Part shown: one piece after another, positions 32,639-41,636 of the stretch
Layout of the letters: the number at the start of each line of letters is the position of its first letter
Position numbering within the stretch: the first letter of the stretch is position 1
Source: Fibrella arboris
GTDB taxonomy: Bacteria; Bacteroidota; Bacteroidia; Cytophagales; Spirosomataceae
Direction of reading: 5' to 3'
NCBI RefSeq assembly: GCF_041321095.1
Contig: NZ_JBGGWE010000006.1
Location: 186,001-250,000 of the forward strand
DNA length: 64,000 bases
The notes under the pieces: model-generated
What the model was told of the DNA's origin: nothing
Database searches by the model: none
Seen by the model: the letters and a program-made list of their open reading frames with translations, nothing else
Translations under genes and position numbers: made by a program

Positions 32639-34027
32639 TTAGAACGTACCCACACTGAGCCGACCGTTCGCCACGCACTTGCCGGAGAAATCGGGTGTAG
32701 CAACGGCTTTGTTAAGAATAGCGGCTTTGATCTGCGCGGCCGTAGCCGTGGGGTTCAGCGACTTGTATAGCGCCACGGCCCCTGTTACATGCGAAACCGC
32801 CATTGACGTCCCGCTGTACGACGCGTAACTGAACGTATTGCCCGCGCCCGGCACCGTTGACCAGATGCCTGTTCCCGGTGCGGCAATGTCCACCGATTTG
32901 GCGCCATAATTGGAATAGCTTGCCCGCGTGCCGGCCGACGTAACGGCGGCTACGGCAATGATGTTGGCATTGGGATAGCCCGACGGATAATTGGGAACCG
33001 CATCGTTATTGTCGCCAATGTTATCAGACCCGCCATTGCCGGCCGACGCGATAAAGAGAATACCGGCGGCGTTGGCCCGTTCAATGGCGTTTTGCAGGGT
33101 CTGCGAAAAGCTGCCTCCATCCCAGGAGTTGTTACTGGCTACGATGTTCAGGCCGTGGCGGGTCTTCAGGTCGGTGAGATAATCAATGGCTTTAATGGCG
33201 TTGGCCGTTGTGCCGCCGTTGGTGCCAACGAATTTCAGGGCAATCAGTTTCACGTTCCAACAAACACCCACAACACCCTGCCCATTCCCACCGGCCGCGC
33301 CAATCGTGCCGGCCACGTGGGTACCGTGGTCATCAACAACGCCATCGTACACCGACGCATTGTTGGCATCGAAATCCCAGCCGTTTATATCGTCGATATA
33401 GCCATTCCCATCATCGTCCTTTCCATTGGCTGTTTCCTTCGGGTTCACCCATTTATTGGCCGCCAGATCGGGGTGGGTGATCATGACCCCCTCGTCGAGA
33501 ACACCCACAATGACCCCACTCGACCCATTTTTATTGGCCGCCCAGGCCGTTGCTGCCTGACAACCATAGGCATTGGCAGGTGAAGTGTTGGGGCCATACA
33601 TACCCCATAACGACTTGTTGGTGAAGTAGGTATCGTTGGAAACAACGTTGGATTGATAAACGTAATTGGGCTCGGCATACTCAATGTCGGGCATGGCCTT
33701 TAATTGAGCGACCGTGGCCAGCATATCGCCGGGAATAGTAGCCAGAATGACCCCATCCTGATCGCCAACATGCTGCATCATCCTGGTCAAGATCCGTTCA
33801 GACTTACGACAGTTGATCTTGCTCAGGACGCCGAGCACCTTATCAGATTTTGTGCCACGTTTAAATTTGATCAGTACTTCGCCCGCCCTGTACTTGGCAC
33901 CAAGACGCGCCTGCCCAGATTCAGTCGAAACAGGAAGCAGATCGGGCTGTAGCTGGCAGCTCGCCAAAAAGCCGCCACAAAACAGTGCGACCAGGAGGTA
34001 GTGGTAACGGTAACGGTGTTGTTTCAT
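32639..34027 (-). CDS. subtilisin-like (S8) serine protease lipoprotein
   Basis: A 462-residue exported protease with lipobox FLASC. An N-terminal inhibitor-like propeptide (GEVLIKFKRGTKSDKVLGVL and IPGDMLATVAQLKAMPDIEYAEPN in outline) precedes the S8 domain. The catalytic triad is visible: Asp in GVLDEGVMITHPDL, His in DHGTHVAGTIGA and Ser in SGTSMAVSHVTGA, with the oxyanion Asn in ASNNSWDGG. There is no C-terminal sorting domain, so it probably stays lipid-anchored or periplasmic. A broad proteolytic role is assumed for the family. Confidence 0.95.
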   Translation of the reverse strand: MKQHRYRYHYLLVALFCGGFLASCQLQPDLLPVSTESGQARLGAKYRAGEVLIKFKRGTKSDKVLGVLSKINCRKSERILTRMMQHVGDQDGVILATIPGDMLATVAQLKAMPDIEYAEPNYVYQSNVVSNDTYFTNKSLWGMYGPNTSPANAYGCQAATAWAANKNGSSGVIVGVLDEGVMITHPDLAANKWVNPKETANGKDDDGNGYIDDINGWDFDANNASVYDGVVDDHGTHVAGTIGAAGGNGQGVVGVCWNVKLIALKFVGTNGGTTANAIKAIDYLTDLKTRHGLNIVASNNSWDGGSFSQTLQNAIERANAAGILFIASAGNGGSDNIGDNNDAVPNYPSGYPNANIIAVAAVTSAGTRASYSNYGAKSVDIAAPGTGIWSTVPGAGNTFSYASYSGTSMAVSHVTGAVALYKSLNPTATAAQIKAAILNKAVATPDFSGKCVANGRLSVGTF

Positions 34028-34171
34028 ACGGGAAATCGACTAATCTACCCAAGCAATCTACTGATCTATAGCCATTTACAACAAAAACCATTGCTTCCGG
34101 GCAGCCTATACTGACTGGTAAAAAACAACGCGCTGCCCATGCCGACCCAACGAATGCCTTGATTGGTCTGG

Positions 34172-35098
34172 TCAGATAAACTCCTGCCACGAGATAAGCG
34201 CAATCGCCACAACGGCTAACGCAAGACCTACTTTATTGATTGGCAGCAGTTTTTCCTGAAAAAAGAGCGCAGCTACCCCAGCAGCCACAAGAATGACACC
34301 AATGTTGTAGAGCGGATAAACCAGCGCCCCGTTTCCACTAAAAGCGGACAATGCCAGCACCAGCGTGTAGAAACTCAGGAAGTTTGGCACCCCCAGCGTT
34401 ACAGCCCCGACCAGATTACGTAGCTCGAAGCGGTCTTTCCGGCTTACTAACCGATAGACAAATAGGGTCATCCCCGCCGCAACAGCGCCAATGACCATTG
34501 TCAGGGTGACCACAACCGGATTAATGCCCAGCGCGGCGATGTACTCAACATTCATGTAGTTGATCATGGTGTTGGTCAATCCGTACATCAGAAATACGGC
34601 TACGGGCAGCAGCGCCACCAGACCAGCCCTACGCGGCTGATCCACGGCAACCTGTTTGGTGTCAGCAGCGTTGTCAGCCGGCTTTTTATACGTGCTGAGT
34701 GCCACGGCCACTACGGCCAGCGATAACCCGAGGTAGTTCCAGCCATCGAACACACGCCCCGACGTACCCAGGACAAACAGGCTCACGCAGACCGGGATGA
34801 CCAGCGACAGGTTGTTGGCCAGCGACGTAGCCGTGATGCCATTCCGTTGCGTGGATTCGCCCGACAGCAGAAACGTGACCACAAACGCCACCCCGATGCC
34901 CAGCGCCACCCAGGTCCAGGTCTGGGCAAAATCCAGGGAGAAGGAAACGCCCGACGGGAGCAGCACGTACCCAGTTATGAAACAGACGATGTAGTTGAGG
35001 CTGATGGCCTGAACGGTGTTGACATTATAGCGCGGAAACAGGCGAAAATTGAGCAGCAACATCACCGAGAGCCCGATACTGGCAAGGAGGTAGATCAT
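34172..35098 (-). CDS. EamA/DMT-superfamily transporter
   Basis: A 308-residue membrane protein with about ten hydrophobic helices in two similar halves, the layout of the drug/metabolite transporter superfamily. The N-terminus is IYLLASIGLSVMLLLNFRLF, and the last helices (GNGALVYPLYNIGVILVAAG, then FQEKLLPINKVGLALAVVAI) carry the typical E-K-L-x-x-x-x-x-G motif of EamA domains. Sugar-uptake-like members are also possible. Substrate unknown. It is divergent from the SDR gene. Confidence 0.85.
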   Translation of the reverse strand: MIYLLASIGLSVMLLLNFRLFPRYNVNTVQAISLNYIVCFITGYVLLPSGVSFSLDFAQTWTWVALGIGVAFVVTFLLSGESTQRNGITATSLANNLSLVIPVCVSLFVLGTSGRVFDGWNYLGLSLAVVAVALSTYKKPADNAADTKQVAVDQPRRAGLVALLPVAVFLMYGLTNTMINYMNVEYIAALGINPVVVTLTMVIGAVAAGMTLFVYRLVSRKDRFELRNLVGAVTLGVPNFLSFYTLVLALSAFSGNGALVYPLYNIGVILVAAGVAALFFQEKLLPINKVGLALAVVAIALISWQEFI

Positions 35099-35210
35099 TT
35101 TTTAGATAGGCTGAACACAGGCGACAAGATACGCCGCATCTTTGCAGAATAGCGTGTTGACCCAGGTACGTTGCTTCGGAACGTACCTAAATCCTAAAAC
35201 AGCCATACAC

Positions 35211-35918
35211 ATGACTCTCGCCAACAAAACAATCATTATATCCGGCGCCTCGCGGGGCATTGGCCGGGCAACGGCACTCCTGCTGGCCCAGAATGGCGCC
35301 AACGTACTGGCCACAGCCCGTAATGCTGAAGAGCTCAGTACGCTGGAAACGGAAGGAAACGGCAAGATCGTGGTCGTTCCCGGCGATGTAGCCAGCGAAA
35401 CCGACATGGCGTTGGTTGTCAAAACGGCCATCGACCGGTTCGGCACCATCGACATCGTGATCAACAATGCGGGTTATGGTGTTTTCAAAAACGTAGAGGA
35501 AATTAGTGTCGACGAGTGGGATTCGGTGATGGCTACGAACGTAAAAGGTACGTTCCTGCTCACCAAAGCCGCCCTGCCAACCTTGAAAGCACAGGGCAGC
35601 GGGCATATCGTGGTGGTGGCCTCCGATGTAGCCAAGCGCACGTTTGCGGGTGGGTCGCTCTATACGGCGAGCAAATACGCGCAGGAAGCGTTCATGGGCG
35701 CGTTGCGGAAAGAGGTCCGTCCGTTCGGCATCAAAGTGTCGGGCGTTTACTCCGGCCTGGTCGATTCGCATTTTCACGCCAAAGGCCACGGGCACGAAAC
35801 CTCGAAAGACTACCTGCAAAGCGACGACATGGCCGAGTCGATGCTATTCATCCTGACCCGCCCCGCCCACGTCGTCATTGACGAGTTCATGGTTCACCCG
35901 CTGACGCAGGACTATTGA
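35211..35918 (+). CDS. short-chain dehydrogenase/reductase (SDR)
   Basis: A 235-residue classical SDR. Cofactor motif SGASRGIGRATALLL (TGxxxGxG type), NNAG in VINNAGYGVF, catalytic Ser region VVVASDVAKR and the YxxxK pair in SLYTASKYAQ are present. The ATG at 35211 (MTLANKTIIISGA) is chosen because it directly precedes the first beta strand; upstream codons are poor. Substrate unknown; general oxidoreductase of alcohol or ketone groups with NAD(P)H. It is followed by a long hairpin shared with the convergent aldo/keto reductase gene. Confidence 0.92.
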   Translation: MTLANKTIIISGASRGIGRATALLLAQNGANVLATARNAEELSTLETEGNGKIVVVPGDVASETDMALVVKTAIDRFGTIDIVINNAGYGVFKNVEEISVDEWDSVMATNVKGTFLLTKAALPTLKAQGSGHIVVVASDVAKRTFAGGSLYTASKYAQEAFMGALRKEVRPFGIKVSGVYSGLVDSHFHAKGHGHETSKDYLQSDDMAESMLFILTRPAHVVIDEFMVHPLTQDY

Positions 35919-35922
35919 ACCA

Positions 35923-36018
35923 GTTAAACTGTCTTCTGTTTACTGTCTTCTGTTGCTTCGCCTCGATTAACGTACTTGAGCGAAGCAACAGAAGACAATA
36001 AACAGCAAACAGTTTAAC
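35923..36018. terminator. 38-bp-arm hairpin between convergent genes
   Basis: Arms 35923-35960 and 35981-36018 match at about 35 of 38 bases; words are CTGTCTTCTGTTTACTG. It occupies the whole gap between the SDR and aldo/keto reductase stops. The same word family (GTAAACAGCAAACAG) forms arms at 4759-5328, 49051-49141 and 63235-63316. A shared terminator role is plausible from position. Confidence 0.7.
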
Positions 36019-36021
36019 TAG

Positions 36022-36993
36022 TTATTGGCTCCACTCCGTCGGGGTACGATCCCAGCGGTGGGCCTTTAGCTCTTCCAGCAGTTCAGCGGGCAGTGCGTTT
36101 CCGTCGCTGGCGGCACAGTTGGCTTCTACGTTCCTGATCTGACGCATACCGGGGATGGTGGTGGCCACGTCGGGGTTAGCCAGGATGAAGCGCAGCGCCA
36201 GTTCGGGCATGGTCATGCCGGGCGGTACCAGCGGCTTCAGCGCATCGGCATGGTCGACGCTGCTGTTGAGGTTCTCCGGCACAAAATACGTTGACCGCCA
36301 GTCATCGGCGGGGAAGGTCGTCTCTTTTGTGAACGTACCCGTGAGCGTGCCTTCGTCGAATGGTACGCGGGCGATTACGCCGATGTTCAGTTCGCGGCAA
36401 AGCGGGAAAAGATTGTCTTCGGGATTCTGGTCGAAAATATTGTAGATCACCTGCACCCCGTCGATCAGGCCGGTGCGGAGCGTGTCGAGGCAGTTGTCTG
36501 GCTCCCAACGATTGACCGATACGCCCCAGGCGGCTACTTTACCGGCCTTTGTCAACTGCTCAATCACTTGCTTCCACTCGTCCCGTTCGGCCCAGGCATC
36601 TTCCCAAACGTGAAACTGCATGAGGTCAATCTGTTCGACACCCAGGTTCTTCAGGCTACGCTCGGTGTATTCAACAATGTAATCGGGCGGAAAAACATCG
36701 TCGATTGAGAAGTCGGCTCGTGATGGCCACACCCGGTTTTTGGGTGGAATCTTCGTGGCGGCATACAGCTTTTTATCGGCGTTGTCGCGTAGCAACTGAC
36801 CCAGAATCTGCTCACTGACCCCTTCGGCGTAGCCCCAGGCCGTGTCGAAGAAGTTACAGCCCAGCTCAACCGAGCGTTGCAGGGCGCGGAGCACCTCGGC
36901 CTTGTCGGAACCGGTCCAACCGGCGAGGCCCCACATCCCATAGCCGATTTCACTTACTTGCCAGCCTGTCCGGCCAAATGTTCTGTACTGCAT
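36022..36993 (-). CDS. aldo/keto reductase
   Basis: A 323-residue NADPH-dependent (beta/alpha)8 barrel reductase. The start YRTFGRTGWQVSEIGYGMWG is characteristic. The catalytic tetrad can be placed: Asp and Tyr in FFDTAWGYAEG, Lys in LYAATKIPPK and His in LMQFHVWED. NADPH-binding residues lie in the C-terminal TIPGMRQIRNVEANCAAS segment. The substrate is unknown; the family includes oxidoreductases of sugars, aldehydes and ketones. It is divergent from the MntA/HepT module. Confidence 0.92.
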   Translation of the reverse strand: MQYRTFGRTGWQVSEIGYGMWGLAGWTGSDKAEVLRALQRSVELGCNFFDTAWGYAEGVSEQILGQLLRDNADKKLYAATKIPPKNRVWPSRADFSIDDVFPPDYIVEYTERSLKNLGVEQIDLMQFHVWEDAWAERDEWKQVIEQLTKAGKVAAWGVSVNRWEPDNCLDTLRTGLIDGVQVIYNIFDQNPEDNLFPLCRELNIGVIARVPFDEGTLTGTFTKETTFPADDWRSTYFVPENLNSSVDHADALKPLVPPGMTMPELALRFILANPDVATTIPGMRQIRNVEANCAASDGNALPAELLEELKAHRWDRTPTEWSQ

Positions 36994-37043
36994 TGGTTTA
37001 TTCGTTATTTTTTTAGAAAGCAGAAAATAGGTAGCTTATCCCC

Positions 37044-37364
37044 ATGAAAGAGCCGCATAACGTTGCTATTGAGACCATTTCGTTCGTGCCGACACTGGTT
37101 GCCTATTTCAGAGCTAAACCGGTGAAACGAGCCTATTTGTTTGGTTCCTATGTGCGGGGAGAGCAGTCAGAAACGAGCGACGTTGATATTCTGGTTGAGC
37201 TTGACTACGAAAATGGCGCTGATTTCTTCGGGTTTATCCAGATGCACGACGAGCTGGCGTTGCTATTAAAAAAACCCGTTGATCTACTGAGTGCCAAGGG
37301 ATTATCTAAATTTATACAGCCCTATATCGACGCTGAGAAACAGTTAATTTATGCCAATTCCTGA
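37044..37364 (+). CDS. mntA: MNT-type nucleotidyltransferase antitoxin
   Basis: A 106-residue minimal nucleotidyltransferase. The hallmark LFGSYVRGEQSETSDVDILVE carries the GS motif and the two acidic metal ligands (DVD). In MntA/HepT systems this enzyme AMPylates the HEPN toxin at its active-site Tyr and silences it. It overlaps the HEPN gene by 14 bases, as expected for a co-translated pair. The motif is intact, so the system is probably active, unlike the frameshifted copy at 59298-59613. Confidence 0.88.
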   Translation: MKEPHNVAIETISFVPTLVAYFRAKPVKRAYLFGSYVRGEQSETSDVDILVELDYENGADFFGFIQMHDELALLLKKPVDLLSAKGLSKFIQPYIDAEKQLIYANS

Positions 37365-37692
37365 CAAGGCCAGACTACTTCATATCCTGGAGGCAATTGA
37401 CTACATCGATCAATTTTTAGTCGACAAAACGAAGCAGGATTTATACGACAATGCGTTACTACGGTTCGCTATAGAACGCCAACTGGAAATTATTGGCGAA
37501 GCGACGAATCATCTTTCTGCTTTGCTTAAAGAGCAGTACCCTTCGATTGACTGGCGAAAAGTGGCAGCTTTCCGAAACTTTATTGTCCACGAATATTTTG
37601 GCGTTGATTTGGACTTGGTCTGGTCGATTACACAAAGTAATATCCCTCCTCTCAAACTAACCGTTGAGCGAATGCTATCGTCCATGAGTTAA
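37351..37692 (+). CDS. hepT: HEPN-domain ribonuclease toxin, HepT type
   Basis: A 113-residue all-helical HEPN (DUF86-type) protein. The RX4HXY RNase motif is seen as RNFIVHEYF near the C-terminus, and the family motif IERQLEIIGEATNHLS is intact. HepT toxins cut tRNA or mRNA and are neutralised by AMPylation of the Tyr of the motif by the partner MntA. The gene starts within the end of mntA, and a downstream monooxygenase-like gene follows nine bases after its stop. Confidence 0.88.
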   Translation: MPIPDKARLLHILEAIDYIDQFLVDKTKQDLYDNALLRFAIERQLEIIGEATNHLSALLKEQYPSIDWRKVAAFRNFIVHEYFGVDLDLVWSITQSNIPPLKLTVERMLSSMS

Positions 37693-37701
37693 CCCCGCCC
37701 C

Positions 37702-38010
37702 ATGCTTATTCGCTTTGTTCGCATGACGTTTCAAGAAGATCGCCTGGCCGATTTTCTGTCTATTTTCGAGGCATCGAAGGCTAACATCAGAGCCTTTCCC
37801 GGCTGTCAGCACCTTGAACTACTCCGCGACCTCGACCACCCCACCGTCCGCATGACCTACAGCCACTGGGAATCAGCCGAGGCGCTGGAAGCCTACCGCC
37901 AGTCGGACCTCTTCCGAACAACCTGGGCCGCCACCAAAGTGTTGTTCGCCGATAAGCCAATGACGTTTTCAACAGAAACGGTGGAGGTGGTTACGCTGAC
38001 AAATACCTAA
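37702..38010 (+). CDS. antibiotic-biosynthesis-monooxygenase (ABM) fold protein
   Basis: A 102-residue dimeric alpha+beta-barrel protein. The core pattern is RFVRMTFQEDRLADFLSIFE, then FPGCQHLELLRD, then SHWESAEALEAYRQSDLFR, which matches ABM-domain quinol/heme-type monooxygenases. These small proteins often work without cofactor. It is close to the hepT stop and to the next gene (five bases), so it is probably co-transcribed with the PLP enzyme. The substrate is unknown. Confidence 0.82.
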   Translation: MLIRFVRMTFQEDRLADFLSIFEASKANIRAFPGCQHLELLRDLDHPTVRMTYSHWESAEALEAYRQSDLFRTTWAATKVLFADKPMTFSTETVEVVTLTNT

Positions 38011-38015
38011 TCACC

Positions 38016-39275
38016 ATGACCAAACGGGAATTCATCAAAACCATGGCCGCCGCGCCTTTATTACCCGTAAGACTGGATACGCTGCTGACCGGAGTACATA
38101 ACGTACCCGCCGCCGAGTTGGCCCGCGATGAGGCATTTTGGGCAACCATCCGGCAGGCGTACCAGATCAAGCCCGACTATATCAACCTCGAAAACGGCTA
38201 CTACTGCATTCAGCCCGAACCGGTGCTGAGCGCCTTTATCCAGCACGTGCGCGACGTGAATCTGGAAGGATCGTATTACATGCGTACCCGCCAGTTCGAT
38301 GATAAAGCCGCCGTTCGGAATCGCCTCGCCAAGCTGGCCGGTTGCTCGCCCGACGAACTGATTATTACCCGCAACACCACCGAATCCATCGACACGGTGA
38401 TTGCCGGGCTAACCTGGAAACCCGGCGACGAAGCCATCATGGCCACCCACGATTACGGGGCCATGCTCGATATGTTTCAGCTACAGGCCCGTCGCTACGG
38501 CATCGTCAACAAGGTGCTGAACGTACCCCTGCACCCGACTTCGGACGAAGCGATTGTGGAGCTGTACGAACGGGCCATTACACCCAAAACCCGGTTGCTG
38601 ATGCTTTGCCACATGGTCAACATTACGGGGCAGATTCTGCCCGTGAAAAAGATTACAGACATGGCCCACCAGCATGGCGTGGAGGTGCTGGTCGACGGGG
38701 CCCATGCCTTCGCCCACCTCGATTTTTCCATCCCCGACCTCGGCTGCGATTATTACGCCACCAGCCTGCACAAGTGGCTGAGCGTACCCATCGGCGCGGG
38801 CCTTCTTTACGTGAAAAAAGCCAAAATAGCCGCCCTGTGGCCAATTTTTGCCGATCTGGGTTATGCCGACGACGACATACGAAAGCTGAACCACACCGGT
38901 ACGCATCCCGTCCATACCGATTTGGCCATTAACGAAGCGATTGATTTTCACGAGAAAATAGGCATCGCCGCCAAAGAAGCCCGGCTTCGGTATCTGCAAC
39001 AGTACTGGACCAGCCAGGTACGTTCCCTGCCCAACATCCGGCTCAACACGCCCGCCCAACCCGAACGTACCTGCGCCATTGCCAACGTCGGCGTGGTGGG
39101 AATGGCACCGGCAGCCTTGGCCAAAACGCTGCTGAACGACCACAAGGTTTGGACGGTCGCCATCGACAATCCGGCGGCTTCCGTGCAGGGTGTACGGGTC
39201 ACGCCCAATCTCTACACCTCGCTGACTGAATTAGACATGTTTGTTTCCGCCTTACGAACCCTGGCAAAGGCATAA
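38016..39275 (+). CDS. class V aminotransferase-fold PLP enzyme, exported
   Basis: A 419-residue PLP-dependent enzyme of the isopenicillin-N-epimerase/cysteine-desulfurase-like fold. A weak Tat/twin-type signal (TKREFIKTMAAAPLLP) precedes the catalytic part. PLP contacts are seen in NTTESIDTVIAGL, in the acidic HGVEVLVDGAHAFAHLDF and in the Schiff-base Lys of YYATSLHKWLSVPIGAG. It starts five bases after the ABM gene. The substrate is unknown; an epimerase, desulfurase or lyase activity is possible. Confidence 0.88.
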   Translation: MTKREFIKTMAAAPLLPVRLDTLLTGVHNVPAAELARDEAFWATIRQAYQIKPDYINLENGYYCIQPEPVLSAFIQHVRDVNLEGSYYMRTRQFDDKAAVRNRLAKLAGCSPDELIITRNTTESIDTVIAGLTWKPGDEAIMATHDYGAMLDMFQLQARRYGIVNKVLNVPLHPTSDEAIVELYERAITPKTRLLMLCHMVNITGQILPVKKITDMAHQHGVEVLVDGAHAFAHLDFSIPDLGCDYYATSLHKWLSVPIGAGLLYVKKAKIAALWPIFADLGYADDDIRKLNHTGTHPVHTDLAINEAIDFHEKIGIAAKEARLRYLQQYWTSQVRSLPNIRLNTPAQPERTCAIANVGVVGMAPAALAKTLLNDHKVWTVAIDNPAASVQGVRVTPNLYTSLTELDMFVSALRTLAKA

Positions 39276-39282
39276 CGGGGTG

Positions 39283-39498
39283 CATGTCAATCTCGTTATG
39301 CCAGGTTTTCTGTTGTCCCATCGGGACATCACAGCGTAGCGTCGGTAGCTTTAGGAAGTAGGGTCCCCCTCTCCCGCGTGCCGTAGGTACGCTACCGCTT
39401 GCGTACCTACGGCAAGCAGGTTCGATTTAGGCCCTTTTTTTCTACCGACGCTCCGCTGTCAAACCCCTACTGAATAACTAGTACGCAAGATTGACATG
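39283..39498. repeat. three-layer nested inverted repeat between two genes
   Basis: Three nested pairs lie here. Outer CATGTCAATCT (39283-39293) pairs with AGATTGACATG (39488-39498), which contains the next gene's ATG. The middle pair is ACAGCGTAGCGTCGGTAG (39332-39349) with 39441-39458, one mismatch. The inner pair is GCCGTAGGTACGC with GCGTACCTACGGC at about 39379-39412. No coding capacity. The design resembles a MITE or REP-derived cassette of about 216 bp. Confidence 0.75.
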
Positions 39499-40053
39499 AA
39501 CTCTACTAACGTACCTACAATGATCGATACCCCACGCCTCTGGCTCGTACCCGTAACCGAGTCTTCGCTAACCGAACTAATGGCCGACCAACCGATACGG
39601 TTGGCAGACAGGCCCCTGACGATTCCACCCGAATGGGCCGGCTTGTGGGTCGATCACCCTGGTGCGCTGGCCTACACGCTGAACAGTTTGCAGACTGACC
39701 CCGACCTGCATACACTGGGCTGGGGTGCCTATTTCAGCGTTCACCGCGCCGATCATGCCCTGGTCGGTATGGGTGGCTTCAAAGGCAGACCCGATGAGAC
39801 GGGTACGGTCGAGATCGGCTATTCCATCGTTGACCCCTATCGCCACCAGGGATTGGCCACCGAAACGGCCCGTGGCCTGGTTCAGTTTGCGTTCAGCCGA
39901 CCCGATGTCCGGCGGGTGATGGCGCATACGCTGGCGGTTGAAAACCACTCGAACCGGCTGCTGCAATCCATTGGTTTTCACTACAACGGTCTGGTACACG
40001 ACCCCGACGATGGCGATGTCTGGCAGTGGATTATTGCTAGAACAAACAACTAG
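39496..40053 (+). CDS. GNAT-family N-acetyltransferase (RimJ/RimL-like)
   Basis: A 185-residue acetyltransferase. It starts with TPRLWLVPVTESSLTELM, typical of the Acetyltransf_3 group, and has the acetyl-CoA loop in VEIGYSIVDPYRHQGLATETA (R/Q-x-x-G-x-A) and the closing VENHSNRLLQSIGFHYNG (N-x-x-S-x-R-x-L-x-x-x-G-F). The substrate may be a ribosomal protein, an antibiotic or a metabolite. The first ATG (39496) lies in the outer arm of the nested repeat; a second in-frame ATG at 39520 begins directly at the domain and may be the true start. Confidence 0.88.
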   Translation: MNSTNVPTMIDTPRLWLVPVTESSLTELMADQPIRLADRPLTIPPEWAGLWVDHPGALAYTLNSLQTDPDLHTLGWGAYFSVHRADHALVGMGGFKGRPDETGTVEIGYSIVDPYRHQGLATETARGLVQFAFSRPDVRRVMAHTLAVENHSNRLLQSIGFHYNGLVHDPDDGDVWQWIIARTNN

Positions 40054-40090
40054 TCAGTACACCATTAAGCCTCTAGTGGCTTTCCGACAC

Positions 40091-41506
40091 TCAATGCCAA
40101 CGAAATGAGTTGATGTTGCGGCCGATCTTGGTTCCTTCGGCCAGGCCTACCTCGTTGTCATGCCGCGTATGAATACCACCCATCAGCCTCGATTCGGCGC
40201 ATTCCCGAGCGGCTTCCCAAAAGGACTGGTAGTGCCGGGCTTCATACTTTAGCAGGTGCTCAATCAGCTGAGGATATGAATACGTGGACTTGTCAGGGGC
40301 CGTACTTAGATAGGTATAAAAATAATCGGGCCGGTTCACATGGGTATTATCGGTGAAGGCAAAGGTGTCGCCATACAGGTCGGTCAGCACGGTGGCGGTG
40401 GCTGCTGACTGCACGGCATGGCCTGAATAAAACGAAGGGAAAGGGGGTTCCAGAAAGAACGGCAGCCACGGGGGCCCCCAGGATCTACTGGTAGCAAGGT
40501 TGTTTTGAATGAACGAAGACGGGCGTTGGACCATAAACGTGAACTTGACTTTCCAACAGCATACGAATGCATCGGCAACCGCCATGCCCACGCGGGCATA
40601 GGTCTCGGCCGCTTTGACTACATCAGCCTGGCTGGTCCGAATGGCTATGGTCGCCAGATTATAGGAATGGCCGGGCGGTGAACAGGTTTCGGTGGGGTCG
40701 TCGCCCCACCACATCACGGTGGCACGGTCTGCCGTTGTCAGCGTTTTCCCTCGGTCAAACACCTCTTTGTACTGACTATAGTATTGACTGGTTGTATCGG
40801 TAGAATAAACCAGCGGTTTAGGTAGGGGAAGTTTGCCGTTGCGGGCCGAGAACGTTCGGTTTTGGCCCCAGGTTGGATGCATCGGAATTTTGGTGTTCGA
40901 CTGGCCAATAATAGGCGGAATCCATAAACCCTCCCCGGTAGGCCGCACGTAGTCTGTCGGGAAGTTTCGTTCATAACCTTCATGCCCGCCATCGGTCTTC
41001 GACCATTCGTAAATGGCAGTGGCAACTGCTTGGCCGAATCGTTCGGAACGCTCCGCAACCTCCGGACTCACCCGGTTAACATAGCGTTGGCGTAAGGCAC
41101 CCTCCAGGGAATCAATCAGTTGTCCTTTTTTTGTGTACGCATACAGCGCCTTGAGCATATACGCCTGCCCGGCGTTCAGGGACAATTCCCAGCAATACTC
41201 TTTTTGCGGGTCGGGTTTCGGTAACAAATCGGCACCTGCCAACCTTCTAAACACAGACCGGTGGCTGGCCGACGCGTACACAACGGTTTCGTACATGGTC
41301 AGGCCCAAATACCCAATGGCCCGGGAGCCATAAGTAGGCGTATTCCTGGGCGCTTTCGTCATTACGCGCACCGTCATATCGGCCCAGGTCGTTGCAATGG
41401 GGTCTGCCGTTGGAATGGCCGTCGGAGATTGTGCCTGAGCCAAAAAATTGCAGCCCCAGAGCAACCCGAGTTTAAGCACCCGACGTATAAAGAGATATTT
41501 TGCCAT
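40091..41506 (-). CDS. vanadium-dependent haloperoxidase-like PAP2 protein
   Basis: A 471-residue exported protein (signal peptide ending near FLAQAQS) of the PAP2/vanadium-haloperoxidase superfamily. The vanadate/phosphate pocket motifs are visible: KVKFTFMVQRPSSF (Lys/Arg-Pro), PPFPSFYSGHAVQSAA (the PSxxSGH motif) and SRLMGGIHTRHDNEVG (S-R-x-x-G-x-H). Whether it is a haloperoxidase or a phosphatase cannot be told. The ATG at 41506 (MAKYLFIRR) is chosen for the signal peptide. A paralogue lies upstream in tandem. Confidence 0.9.
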   Translation of the reverse strand: MAKYLFIRRVLKLGLLWGCNFLAQAQSPTAIPTADPIATTWADMTVRVMTKAPRNTPTYGSRAIGYLGLTMYETVVYASASHRSVFRRLAGADLLPKPDPQKEYCWELSLNAGQAYMLKALYAYTKKGQLIDSLEGALRQRYVNRVSPEVAERSERFGQAVATAIYEWSKTDGGHEGYERNFPTDYVRPTGEGLWIPPIIGQSNTKIPMHPTWGQNRTFSARNGKLPLPKPLVYSTDTTSQYYSQYKEVFDRGKTLTTADRATVMWWGDDPTETCSPPGHSYNLATIAIRTSQADVVKAAETYARVGMAVADAFVCCWKVKFTFMVQRPSSFIQNNLATSRSWGPPWLPFFLEPPFPSFYSGHAVQSAATATVLTDLYGDTFAFTDNTHVNRPDYFYTYLSTAPDKSTYSYPQLIEHLLKYEARHYQSFWEAARECAESRLMGGIHTRHDNEVGLAEGTKIGRNINSFRWH

Positions 41507-41562
41507 AGTGGCGCTAGATTGACTTATAAAAACTATTGATAACGAGTCAGTTAACAGCAAGA

Positions 41563-41622
41563 GTCTCTCACTAATGAAAGCGGCCATTTGCCTCAGTAAC
41601 TCCTCTTTCGCCAGTGAGAGAC
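41563..41622. repeat. imperfect hairpin between the two haloperoxidase genes
   Basis: GTCTCTCACT (41563-41572) pairs with AGTGAGAGAC (41613-41622), with partial pairing of ATGAAAG/CTTTCG inside. It lies between the stop of the upstream paralogue and the start of the downstream one and may end or process the transcript. Confidence 0.5.
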
Positions 41623-41636
41623 CTCGCTTTCTGTCG

